From positions 868,001 to 932,000 of the forward strand of contig NZ_JAGSYE010000001.1 of the NCBI RefSeq assembly GCF_025685565.1: a stretch of 64,000 bases of DNA, given 5' to 3'. This document shows, piece after piece, positions 49,841 to 58,590 of the stretch. Each line of letters begins with the position of its first letter. The first letter of the stretch is position 1. This DNA is from Granulicella aggregans. GTDB taxonomy: Bacteria > Acidobacteriota > Terriglobia > Terriglobales > Acidobacteriaceae. Both the position numbers and the translations under genes were made by a program. The notes under the pieces were generated by a model. That model saw nothing but the letters and a program-made list of their open reading frames with translations. It made no database searches and was not told the origin of the DNA.

Positions 49841-52800
49841 ATGCGAATGCTTTGCCGTAGAGTTCCTCTCGCCTTCTTTGGAGTTCTTTCTGCCTCTTCT
49901 CTAACAGCTATTGGACAGACACCAACTTGGGCGCTCGATGGAGCGGCGTTCTCGGCCACGCCTGCGGCGATTCAAAGGGCGGCTACGACAGTTAAGGCTG
50001 AGCCATTGATGAGCGTGACGGTGCTCTTCGAGCAGGAGCGGTATGTGCTCTCGGCGGATGGGCGGACGGTGCAGACGCACCAACTGGTCTATCGGATCGA
50101 GGACAAAGAGGGCGTCGAGGAGTGGAACCAGACATCGGTGGAGTGGGACCCGTGGTATCAGGAGCGGCCATCGATCAAGGCGCGCGTGATTGGGACGGAC
50201 GGGAAGGTGTCGGAGCTGGATGCGAAGACGCTGACCGATGTTCCGGCGAAGAACGAGTCGGAGGATACGTTCTCCGATAGCCGGATCTATAAGGGACCCC
50301 TGCCGGGTGTGGCCGTGGGGTCGATCGTCGAGGAAGAGACGGTGGTGACGGATAAGTCGCCGTTCTTCGCGGGCGGCGGAATCTATCGCACGTACTTCTC
50401 GCGTGCGGTGCCGGTGGTGCGGTCGCGGCTGGTGGTGGTGGCTCCGGAGGGCGTGGAGCTCAAGACGAAGGCGCATTCGCTGCCGGACTCGACGGCGCCG
50501 CAGATTGAAGCTCACGGGACGAATAGGACCTACGTGTGGGATCTTTCGACGGTGCCCGAGTCGGTGAACTCCGATATTGCGCTCGCTACGGACAAGCCAC
50601 GGAGCGTGTTTGTGGAGTTCGCGACCGGAGCTTCCTGGGCGTCGGTGGCATCGGCTTACCGACAGCTCTCGGACTCGCAGATACAGCCGGAGCAGGTGAA
50701 GTCGCTCGTCGCGGGGCTGCCGACGGGCGATTCGATGGCGACGATTGCGGCGTTGGTGGCGAAGCTGCATAAGGAGATTCGTTACACCGGGATCGAGTTT
50801 GGCGAGTCAGCGCTGAAGCCACAGACTCCGGGCGAGGTGCTGAAGCGGCGCTATGGCGACTGCAAAGACAAGGCCGCGCTGCTGGTAGGGATGTTGAGGG
50901 CGTCGGGGATTCCGGCGGAGCTGGCGCTGCTGTCGACCGGGCCGGGGTATGACGTGGGTGCGGAGTTGGCGGGGATGAACCAGTTCAACCATGCGATTGT
51001 GCATGTACCTGCGGGGAAGAATGGACGGCAGGAGCTTTGGATCGATGCGACAGCGGAGTTCACGAAGGTGGGCGACCTGCCTTATCCGGACCAGGGGCGG
51101 ATGGCGCTGCTGATCGCGGAGGGAACGACGGGGCTGACGCAGATTCCGGAGGCGAAGCCGACCGACAGCGTGGATGTGGAGACACGAGAGTTTGAGCTGA
51201 AGCAGTTTGGGCCGGCGCGGGTGGTGGAGACGTCGAGCACGACCGGACATATCGATGCGGACTATCGGTATCGATATGGCGGGGCGGAGACGAAGTCGAC
51301 CAAGGAAGACCTGGAGGCCTATGCGAAGCGGTTCTACAACGCGAAGGCGCTGACGCATACCGAGCACACGGATGGGAGCGATCTGAACAAGCCCTTTGTG
51401 CTGCGGCTCGAGATGGACAAGGCCGCGCGCGGGACGTCGGATATTGGCGGTGCGGCGGTGGGGATCCCGCCGGCGGGCACGATGACGATGCTGCCGCGAT
51501 GGTTCTTCGACGAGTCGGAGGCGGATGAGACGAAGCTGACGGAGGAGCAGAAGGCCGACCTCGCAAAGGCGAAGCTGCAGCGCGCAGAGGACTACCAGGT
51601 ACAGCCTTATATCGAAGAGGTTCGTTACCGGGTGGTTGTGCCGGAGGGATTCGTGCCGCGGGCTCTGCCGGAGGACCAGACGGTACATATGGGGCCGGCG
51701 GTGATGACTCGCCATTATGCGGAGGAGACCGTCGCGGGTAAGAAGGTGGTGACGGCGGTGATGCGCTTCGATACGGTGAAGCCGCGCTACACCGTGGATG
51801 AGGCGTTGGCGCTGAAGAAGGCGGCTGTGGAGCAGAACAAGCTGCAGTACATCCTGTTGCAGTTTGACCAGGTGGGGGCGAAGGCGATTGCCGAGGGTAA
51901 GGTACGGGACGGGCTGTCCGCGGACCGGGCATTGATCGCCGCGCATCCGGACGATGCCATGCATCATGTGCAGTTGTCCGCGGCGCTCTTGGGTGTGGGG
52001 CTTGGGGATGAGGCGAAGACCGAGGCGCGGCGGGCGACTGAGCTTGATCCGAAGCTGCAGATTGCGTGGCTGCAGCTGGGGGTGTCGCTCGAGCACAACA
52101 ATATCGGGGTGCGGTTTGCGAAGGGGTTCGATCGCAAGGGAGCGCTGGAGGCGTACCGGAAGGCGGAGACGCTGGACACGGAGAACATTGTGCCGGTGGT
52201 GGACCTGGCAGTGTTGTCTGAGTACAACGATGAGGGCGAGCGGTATGCGGCAGGCTCGAATCTTGCGGACGCGGTGAAGGCGTATCGGTCGCTGAAGACG
52301 ATCGATCCGAACTCTGGCGATGCTTATGAGGACAGCTTGCTGTTTGCGTTACTGTACGACAAGAAGTATCTGGACGTGCTCGCCGAGCTCAAGACGCTGC
52401 CGATGAATGCGACGCGGGACGCGATGGCGGTGACGGCGGCGGTGGCTGCTGGCAACAACGGCGAGGGCGATGTGGCGGCGGGGTTGAAGCGGGCTGACCT
52501 GGTGGCGGGCGGAGATCAACAGAAGTCGGCTGCGCTAAGGTTGGCGGGGCTGGAGTTGATCCGGCTGGAGCGGTATGCGCTGGCGGCCGAGATGCTGAAG
52601 GCGGCGACAGCGGGGCAGACGGATTCGGCGCAGATGGCGCAGCAGATTACGATCTTCGCCACTCTGAAGCATGCGGACACAACACCTCTGCCGGCGACGG
52701 ACCCGAAGGCCCCGGTGCGGCTGATGTTTGTGTCCGTGATGACGGGAACGATGGAGAAGGAGGAGGCAAACTTCCTAGACCGCAATGCGTATGCGACAGA

Positions 52801-54025
52801 GAAGGAGTGGCAGGCGAACGTGAAGCACAATAGCGATGCTTCAGGGGTGATGCGAACGATGGCCGCGCAGGCGCAGCTGCCGATGGCGGTGATGCGCGAC
52901 ATCGTGCTGGGCAATGCAAAGCTGACCGCTACGGGCGACGATACGAAGGGATACCGGACGACGATGACCTCGCTGGGGGCGCCGACGCAAAGCTTGTTTG
53001 TGACGAAGGACGACGGCAGGTATCGGATTGTGGCAGAGGGAAAGGACGCCGCAGAGGTTGGCAACTATGCGCTGTATCTGCTGGCGCATGGTCGCGAGGC
53101 GGAGGCGCGGAACCTGCTGGACTGGAAGCGGGAGCTGGTGCATAAGGGCGGAGGGGATGACCCGCTTGAGGGGATGTTGTTTCCGAGGTTCTGGACGACG
53201 GGAAGTGCGAGCACGGCAAATGCGGGAGCGGATGCGATCCGGATTGCGGCCTTGGCACTGACGCTGACCAAACCGTCGAGCCAGACGCCGATTGAGCCGG
53301 CGCTGGCGGCGTTGAAGACCGCTAGTGGGGCTGCGGCCACGGATCTGGAGTTGCTCCTGGCGGGCGCGTACATCAACAGGGAGGATTACAAGACGGCGGA
53401 GGTGTACTCGGACAAGCTGCTGAAGGAGTATCCGGACTCGGTTACAGCGATCCAGACGGCGGGGAGGATCTACCTGGGGACGGGCGAGTTCAAGGCGTGG
53501 AGCGAGATGCTGAAGACGCGGCTGGAGACGAAGCCGGGAGACCGTGATCTGCTGGGACAGGCAGCGGAAGAGGCCGAGGCGGAGCAGGACTTCGGCCGAG
53601 CAAGGGCGGACCTGCAGCAGATTGTGGATGCGGGCAAGGCGACGAGCAGCGATTACAACTCTTATGGGTGGCTGGGGCTGTTTGATAACCACCTGGACCA
53701 GAAGACTACCGAGGCGGCGCAGCAGGCGAACCAGTTGACGAAGAGTTCGAACTTCAGCGTCATGCATACGCTGGCGTGCGTGTACGCGGCGGAGGGGAAG
53801 ACGACGGAGGCACGGCAGCTTCTGCTGGCGGCGATGGCGACTCGGAACGAGTCGGAGCCGAGCGAGGAGGTGTGGTTCGGGCTGGGGCTGACTTATGAGC
53901 AGTTCGGAGCGAAGGAGGCGGCGATCGCGGCTTACAAGCGGGTGGAGAAGCCGGAGGGGAGATTGGACAGCCCGGTGAGTACTTATCTGCTGGCGCAGAA
54001 GCATTTGAAGGGGCTGGGGGCGTAA
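49841..54025 (+). CDS. Giant exported DUF3857 - transglutaminase-like - TPR protein
   Basis: 1394 aa. Signal peptide VPLAFFGVLSASSLTAIGQ. A DUF3857 domain (about 60-250; VLFEQERYVLSADGRTVQTH, RIEDKEGVEEWNQTSVEWDP) is followed by a transglutaminase-like core (about 280-430). Its putative triad is intact: Cys in RRYGDCKDKAALLVGML, His in FNHAIVHVPA, Asp in ELWIDATAEF. After a linker domain come TPR units (about 640-1000; AAHPDDAMHHVQLSAALLGV, AWLQLGVSLEHNNIGVRFAK) and a C-terminal TPR part (LLLAGAYINREDYKTAEVYS, FGLGLTYEQFGAKEAAIAAY). It is common in Bacteroidetes and Acidobacteria with unknown function; peptide processing or protein scaffolding in the periplasm is plausible. Confidence 0.88.
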   Translation: MRMLCRRVPLAFFGVLSASSLTAIGQTPTWALDGAAFSATPAAIQRAATTVKAEPLMSVTVLFEQERYVLSADGRTVQTHQLVYRIEDKEGVEEWNQTSVEWDPWYQERPSIKARVIGTDGKVSELDAKTLTDVPAKNESEDTFSDSRIYKGPLPGVAVGSIVEEETVVTDKSPFFAGGGIYRTYFSRAVPVVRSRLVVVAPEGVELKTKAHSLPDSTAPQIEAHGTNRTYVWDLSTVPESVNSDIALATDKPRSVFVEFATGASWASVASAYRQLSDSQIQPEQVKSLVAGLPTGDSMATIAALVAKLHKEIRYTGIEFGESALKPQTPGEVLKRRYGDCKDKAALLVGMLRASGIPAELALLSTGPGYDVGAELAGMNQFNHAIVHVPAGKNGRQELWIDATAEFTKVGDLPYPDQGRMALLIAEGTTGLTQIPEAKPTDSVDVETREFELKQFGPARVVETSSTTGHIDADYRYRYGGAETKSTKEDLEAYAKRFYNAKALTHTEHTDGSDLNKPFVLRLEMDKAARGTSDIGGAAVGIPPAGTMTMLPRWFFDESEADETKLTEEQKADLAKAKLQRAEDYQVQPYIEEVRYRVVVPEGFVPRALPEDQTVHMGPAVMTRHYAEETVAGKKVVTAVMRFDTVKPRYTVDEALALKKAAVEQNKLQYILLQFDQVGAKAIAEGKVRDGLSADRALIAAHPDDAMHHVQLSAALLGVGLGDEAKTEARRATELDPKLQIAWLQLGVSLEHNNIGVRFAKGFDRKGALEAYRKAETLDTENIVPVVDLAVLSEYNDEGERYAAGSNLADAVKAYRSLKTIDPNSGDAYEDSLLFALLYDKKYLDVLAELKTLPMNATRDAMAVTAAVAAGNNGEGDVAAGLKRADLVAGGDQQKSAALRLAGLELIRLERYALAAEMLKAATAGQTDSAQMAQQITIFATLKHADTTPLPATDPKAPVRLMFVSVMTGTMEKEEANFLDRNAYATEKEWQANVKHNSDASGVMRTMAAQAQLPMAVMRDIVLGNAKLTATGDDTKGYRTTMTSLGAPTQSLFVTKDDGRYRIVAEGKDAAEVGNYALYLLAHGREAEARNLLDWKRELVHKGGGDDPLEGMLFPRFWTTGSASTANAGADAIRIAALALTLTKPSSQTPIEPALAALKTASGAAATDLELLLAGAYINREDYKTAEVYSDKLLKEYPDSVTAIQTAGRIYLGTGEFKAWSEMLKTRLETKPGDRDLLGQAAEEAEAEQDFGRARADLQQIVDAGKATSSDYNSYGWLGLFDNHLDQKTTEAAQQANQLTKSSNFSVMHTLACVYAAEGKTTEARQLLLAAMATRNESEPSEEVWFGLGLTYEQFGAKEAAIAAYKRVEKPEGRLDSPVSTYLLAQKHLKGLGA

Positions 54026-54083
54026 GGAGTTGGTTGGGGTTTTTGGGTGGGACCCCAGTATTTGCGACTGGTGAGAGTAAAGA

Positions 54084-54151
54084 CGAAATGCGGGGTCTCT
54101 CCACTGCGCGACGGACGATGGTGCTGTCCGTCGCTTCGGTCGAGATGACAA
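54084..54151 (-). repeat. R-B repeat, inverted, with perfect inner stem
   Basis: Inner stem GCGACGGAC (54108-54116) / GTCCGTCGC (54126-54134) around GATGGTGCT (reverse complement AGCACCATC). Same stem family as the 12445 copy, with the G-T wobble restored to G-C. Confidence 0.83.
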
Positions 54152-55741
54152 TTACGTGTTTGCGGGTTTTGGCTCTGCGTCGGCTTCGACGAGGGGCGGT
54201 ACGGGGGTGTCCGGCGTTAGGGTGGGCTTGCGTTTGTGCCAGTCGGTGGCTTGCTGGAAGGCGTAGGCCAGGGCCAGGACCTTGCCCTCGGAGAAGTGGG
54301 GGCCGGCGATCATGAGGCCTACGGGAAGACCGCTCTTCGAGAAGCCGCAGGGGAGCGTCAGGGCAGGGACTCCGTAGACGTCGAAGGGGGCGGTGTTGTA
54401 GCAGCCGGAGGTGGGGTCGAAGAAGTCGTAGGCCTTGGTGGGCTTGCGGTCGCTCATCTCGACCTTCAAGGAGTCTCTGAGGGGCTTGGGCAGGCTGGTG
54501 GTGGTGGGCATGACGACGAGGTCGATCTCCTTGAAGGCGGCGTCGATGTGGCGACGGATCATGGCGAGCGTGAGGTGCGCGTTGGAGCTGTCGGACGCGG
54601 TGGCTGGGGTGAGGATGGACTTCATGTCCTGAAGCGTGGGCGGCATGTAGTCCATGCCGGATTGCTTGATGAGGGGTTCGTGATAGGCGGCGGTGTCGCC
54701 GATGGCGTTGAAGAAGTTTTCGCCCTCCGGCATCGCGGGCAGCGGAGCGTGTGAGGTGACCCCACGAGTGAGTTTGGTGAGGACGACGATAGCGGCGGCG
54801 ACGATCTCAGCGACTTCTGGTTCAAGGTGGTCGTAGTACTCGACGGGTGCGCCTAGCTTGAAGCTGGAGACGGGCTGCTTCATCAGCTTGAAGTAGTCCT
54901 GCTTTGGGGCTTCGACGCTGAAGGGGTCCTGGTTGTCGTAGCCGGTTAGTTCGGTAAGCATGAGGGCGACGTCTTCTACGGTGCGGGCCATGGGGCCGCA
55001 GTGATCGAGCGAGGCGAGGCAGGGGATGATGCCGCTAACGGAGACCAGGCCGGTGGTGGGCTTGATGCCGACGATGCCGCACCAGGACGAGGGCACGCGG
55101 ATGCTGCCGCCGGTGTCGGTACCGAGCGCGCCGTAGCAGAGGTCGGCGGCAACGGCCGCGCCTGAGCCGGAGGAGCTGCCGCCGGTGATCAGAGCGAGGT
55201 TCCAGGGATTGCGGGCAGGGCCGAAGTAGGAGACATCGCCGGTGCAGCCCAGGGCGAACTCGTGGAGATTGACCTTGCCGAGGATGACTGCGCCGGAGGC
55301 GACTAGCTTCGTGACGACTTCGGCATCTTCGGTAGGAACACGCGTCCGGAACATGGGGCTGGCGGCGGTGGTGCGGGTGCCGGCGGTGTCGATGTTGTCC
55401 TTGAGGGCGATGGGGATGCCGTGGAGCGGGCTGCGGAACTTCCCGGCTTTGGCTTCTTCGTCCAGCTGCGCGGCTTGCTTCAGGGCCTCGGTGGCCATGA
55501 GGGTGACGTAGGCATTCACCTTGGGGTCGTAGATGGCGATGCGGGCGAGAAGCGCTTTGGTGAGCTGCATCGAGGTGACGGTGCGATTGCGGATGCGGGT
55601 CGAGGCTTCTAGGAGGGTGAGGCTGGTGAGATCCTCGCTAGGTATGTCGGATGCGGAGAGGGGGCTTGAGGAGAACAGGGCTCCCGCGGCGAGGGTGCTG
55701 CCGCATAGGGTGGTGAAGTCGCGTCGAGAGAGCTTTTTCAT
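54152..55741 (-). CDS. Exported amidase (amidase signature family)
   Basis: 529 aa. N-terminal Tat-like signal (LSRRDFTTLCGSTLAAGALF). The amidase signature is complete: catalytic Lys in IPIALKDNIDTAGTRTT (near 112), Ser-rich block ITGGSSSGSGAAVAAD (near 184-199, cis-Ser), nucleophile Ser in LGTDTGGSIRVPSSWCG. It hydrolyses amide bonds to carboxylate and ammonia; substrates range from acylamides to peptides and cannot be told here. Length fits exported family members. It lies convergent with the DUF3857 gene. Confidence 0.9.
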   Translation of the reverse strand: MKKLSRRDFTTLCGSTLAAGALFSSSPLSASDIPSEDLTSLTLLEASTRIRNRTVTSMQLTKALLARIAIYDPKVNAYVTLMATEALKQAAQLDEEAKAGKFRSPLHGIPIALKDNIDTAGTRTTAASPMFRTRVPTEDAEVVTKLVASGAVILGKVNLHEFALGCTGDVSYFGPARNPWNLALITGGSSSGSGAAVAADLCYGALGTDTGGSIRVPSSWCGIVGIKPTTGLVSVSGIIPCLASLDHCGPMARTVEDVALMLTELTGYDNQDPFSVEAPKQDYFKLMKQPVSSFKLGAPVEYYDHLEPEVAEIVAAAIVVLTKLTRGVTSHAPLPAMPEGENFFNAIGDTAAYHEPLIKQSGMDYMPPTLQDMKSILTPATASDSSNAHLTLAMIRRHIDAAFKEIDLVVMPTTTSLPKPLRDSLKVEMSDRKPTKAYDFFDPTSGCYNTAPFDVYGVPALTLPCGFSKSGLPVGLMIAGPHFSEGKVLALAYAFQQATDWHKRKPTLTPDTPVPPLVEADAEPKPANT

Positions 55742-55827
55742 GGCCGCCTTTGAGTGGGTGATGACTTAGAGTCTCTGCTTTGTGAGGGTTGCGCAAGAGG
55801 AAATGCGGGATGGTCGTGCGTTGTACG

Positions 55828-55935
55828 ATCCCACCCATCGCGATGACGCTGCGATGGATGGGGCACCCCGGGCGTTTGTGGCGATGGGAACTGCTAAAGG
55901 CAAAAGCAGATCCCCTTCGGGGATGACAAACGAAG
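55828..55935 (-). repeat. R-C and R-G repeats, inverted
   Basis: R-C: CCCACCCATCGC, GATGACGCT, GCGATGGATGGGGCAC (55831-55868). R-G: AGCAGATCCCCTTCGGGGAT then GACAAACG (55902-55933). Confidence 0.82.
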
Positions 55936-55995
55936 GTCGGGCTGGATGGCAAACAAGAGGAGTAGGGGATGACAAACTAATGAGGAGGATTCTTT

Positions 55996-57027
55996 ATGCA
56001 GATTGGGATTGATAGTTTTGCGGCGGTGATCTCGGAGCCGGGTGGGGTGGCGATCTCCGCGGAGCAGAGGATTGCGAATCTGCTGGAGGAGATCGAGCTG
56101 GCCGACCAGGTGGGGCTGGATACGTTTGGGATTGGGGAGCATCATCGGGAGGAGTTTCTGGACTCGGCGCCGGTGGTGCTGCTGGCGGCGGCGGCGGCGA
56201 GGACGAAGCAGATTCGGCTGACAAGTGCGGTGACGGTGCTGAGCGCGGCCGATCCGGTGCGGGTGTTTCAGGAGTTTGCGACGCTTGACCTGGTGTCGAA
56301 GGGGCGGGCGGAGATGGTGGTGGGGCGCGGGTCGTTTGGCGAGGCTTATCCGCTTTTTGGCATGAAGTTCGAGGATTATGACTCGCTGTTTGAGGAGAAG
56401 CTCGACCTGCTGCTGGAGGTTCGCGACAACGTGCATGTGGAGTGGGCGGGCAAGCATCGGGCGGCGCTGACCGGACAAGGGGTTTATCCCAGGCCGGTGC
56501 AGGAGAAGCTGCCGATCTGGGTTGGGGTGGGTGGGACGCCGGCCTCGTTCGCGCGCGCGGGAGCGCTAGGGCTTCCGCTGATGGTGGCGATTATTGGCGG
56601 GGAACCGCATCGGTTCGGGCCGTTGATCGAGCTTTATCGCGAGGCGGGGCGGCGGGCTGGGGTTCCGGCGAGTGAGTTGAAGGTGGGGCTGCACCAGTTT
56701 GGGTTTGTGGGAGAGACATCGCAGGGAGCTTCGGATGAGTTCTGGCCCGGGCATCAGCGGATGTTCACGCATATCGGGAAGGAGCGTGGGTGGCCGCCCA
56801 CGACGCGGGAGCAGTTTGAGGCTACGCGGGGTCGCACGGGGGCTTACTTGATTGGGACGGCGGAGGAGATTGTCGAGAAGATTCTGCGGGAGAATGAGGT
56901 TTTGGGTGGGTTGGCAAGGATCACGTTCCAGATGACGAATGTGGCTCTGGAGCATAAGCAGATGTTGAAGTCGATTGAGATGCTGGGGACGAAGGTGGCA
57001 CCGGTGGTGAGGGAGGCGTTGGGGTAG
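55996..57027 (+). CDS. LLM class flavin-dependent oxidoreductase
   Basis: 343 aa luciferase-like monooxygenase fold (MQIGIDSFAAVISEPGGVAI, LADQVGLDTFGIGEHHREEF, IRLTSAVTVLSAADPVRVFQ, KGRAEMVVGRGSFGEAYPLF, PIWVGVGGTPASFARAGALG). It would use reduced FMN or F420 to oxygenate or reduce a small organic substrate, which is unknown. GAGGAGGA lies just upstream of the ATG. It stands alone. Confidence 0.9.
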   Translation: MQIGIDSFAAVISEPGGVAISAEQRIANLLEEIELADQVGLDTFGIGEHHREEFLDSAPVVLLAAAAARTKQIRLTSAVTVLSAADPVRVFQEFATLDLVSKGRAEMVVGRGSFGEAYPLFGMKFEDYDSLFEEKLDLLLEVRDNVHVEWAGKHRAALTGQGVYPRPVQEKLPIWVGVGGTPASFARAGALGLPLMVAIIGGEPHRFGPLIELYREAGRRAGVPASELKVGLHQFGFVGETSQGASDEFWPGHQRMFTHIGKERGWPPTTREQFEATRGRTGAYLIGTAEEIVEKILRENEVLGGLARITFQMTNVALEHKQMLKSIEMLGTKVAPVVREALG

Positions 57028-57055
57028 GATCTCTAAGGACCGCAGGGATGAGGTT

Positions 57056-57180
57056 TACGTCCCACCCATGACGATAAAACCGTCATGGATGGGGCACCCG
57101 GCCGGTTCGTGGTGCGTCTCGGAGAAGATGCGGGGATTCTTCCCTTTCGCTTCGCTCGAGGGTCAGAATGACGGCTTTCG
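57056..57180 (-). repeat. R-C variant and R-A, inverted
   Basis: R-C with a changed inner stem: CCCACCCATGACG, loop ATAAAAC, CGTCATGGATGGGGCAC (57061-57097). R-A: GCGGGGATTCTTCCC...GAGGGTCAGAATGACGGC (57130-57176). Confidence 0.8.
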
Positions 57181-57197
57181 GGGTCGTCGGGCGTTGG

Positions 57198-57839
57198 CTA
57201 CCAGGTGATGTAGACGCCTTTTTTTATCCATTGCGGGTTGGTTAGCTGGAGCATCATGAAGTCGGCTACGTCGGAGCGGGAGATGCGGGCGCCGTTGCGG
57301 GGGAGAGCGTCGGCGTCGATTCGGTAGTGGCCTCGCGCGGGACCGTCGGTGAGCATGGGGGGCATGACCATGGTCCAGTCGAGATTGCTGGCGGAGAGGA
57401 CGCGGTACTGGTCGATCTGGGAGGCGACCGGATACTTGAGGAAGACGTTGTAGACGATGGTCTGGACGATCCAGCGACGCCAGGCGGGCTGTTTGTCGAG
57501 CGAGGTGGGGAGAGCTCCCGCCGAACCCAGCGCGATGAGGCGGCGAGGGCCGTATCGCTCCATCCCGGCGGTGATGAGGGGCATAGCTCGCTCGAGGACG
57601 TCTTCTTTCTTGACGGGCGAGTGGGCTCCGAGGGCGGAGAAGACGGCGTCGGTGTGGCGGAGAGTATCGGCGATGGCGGCGGGATCGAAGACGCTGCCTT
57701 CGACGACGCGGGTGCGACCGGCGTAGGGGAAGTTCTTTGGCTGACGGACTAGAGCGGTGACCGTGTGGCCGGCGGCGAGGGCGCGTCCGGTTAGAAGAGA
57801 GCCAGTACGGCCATTGGCTCCGAAGATGGCGATGTTCAT
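57198..57839 (-). CDS. NAD(P)-binding oxidoreductase (NmrA/SDR-like)
   Basis: 213 aa Rossmann protein. It begins MNIAIFGANGRTGSLLTGRA (dinucleotide motif GxxGxxG at 7-13), with DAVFSALGAHSPVKKEDVLE and RLIALGSAGALPTSLDKQPA. It resembles atypical SDRs that act as NAD(P)H-dependent reductases, biliverdin-reductase-B-like or NmrA-type sensors. No classical YxxxK is evident. An SD GAGGAG precedes the ATG. Its metabolic role is unknown. Confidence 0.84.
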   Translation of the reverse strand: MNIAIFGANGRTGSLLTGRALAAGHTVTALVRQPKNFPYAGRTRVVEGSVFDPAAIADTLRHTDAVFSALGAHSPVKKEDVLERAMPLITAGMERYGPRRLIALGSAGALPTSLDKQPAWRRWIVQTIVYNVFLKYPVASQIDQYRVLSASNLDWTMVMPPMLTDGPARGHYRIDADALPRNGARISRSDVADFMMLQLTNPQWIKKGVYITW

Positions 57840-58590
57840 TGGAGGCTCCTCAGAGTGCGCTGTGAGGTTCGATGCTGATTATCCACCGGGCACGCGGTTA
57901 GCTGTTCAAAAAAGAGGCGCTGTAAGGCATTCATTCTTCAAAGGGTTGGGGAAAATTCCCACTCTGCGAACGTTTCTTCTACGGGGCTGTGAAAAGCGCG
58001 TTGTGCGGAAGTGGGATAAGCGAGAACGGATGGGGGATTGGCGGCCGGGAATTCCAATGTTTGCGATTGCGATCAACCGGATTTGTAAAACGGGGCCGGG
58101 GCGGATCTTATTGATTTGGTGGGGCGTGGGATGGGTATCCACATTTCCAGCGTGAACGACTACGGCTACTGGTATTTGTCTTTCTTTTATCTAGTTTCTT
58201 AGAAGCAGTCGCCGGGGTGGAGTTTGTGGTGGGGTCAGCTGTCGCCGGGACGAGGTTTACGTCCCACCCATCGCGAAAAACAAAGGCGCGATGGATGGGG
58301 CACCCGTGCTTCGGTGCGGCTTCGGGCATGTCGGACGCGGGGTACACAGACGGGCATGGGATTTGCACAAAGTTTGTTGTCGCTTCCGGAGGGTGCTAAA
58401 CCCTAGAATCAAGAGGATAGGCGCGGGATCAAACGCTGCATCAAAGAGAGTGCACGGTGCGGCCTCTTCGGTGTAGAGTTTTCCCAAGCGGCCATAGCAC
58501 GAACGAGTTACGCGAGAGATGGAATTGGAGACAGAGACCGTGATAGAAGCTACCGAGGATGTTGCCAAGGATTCTGGTAAGGAGACTGGG
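57840..58590. other. Long leader region upstream of dnaN
   Basis: It holds two DnaA-box-like 8/9 matches (TTATCCACC at 57879-57887, GTATCCACA at 58135-58143) and one inverted R-C repeat. It otherwise shows mildly AT-rich, non-coding sequence around 58140-58200 (ATTTGTCTTTCTTTTATC). The last 72 bases are an alternative N-terminal extension of dnaN. No independent ORF is supported, and dnaA is not here. Confidence 0.5.
58252..58306 (-). repeat. R-C repeat, inverted
   Basis: GTCCCACCCATCGCG, loop AAAAACAAAGG, CGCGATGGATGGGGCACCC. Confidence 0.82.

Noticed and set aside
57840..58518. Origin of replication at dnaN
   Set aside because: Only two imperfect DnaA-box matches, and the + strand is G-rich on both sides, so there is no skew switch here.
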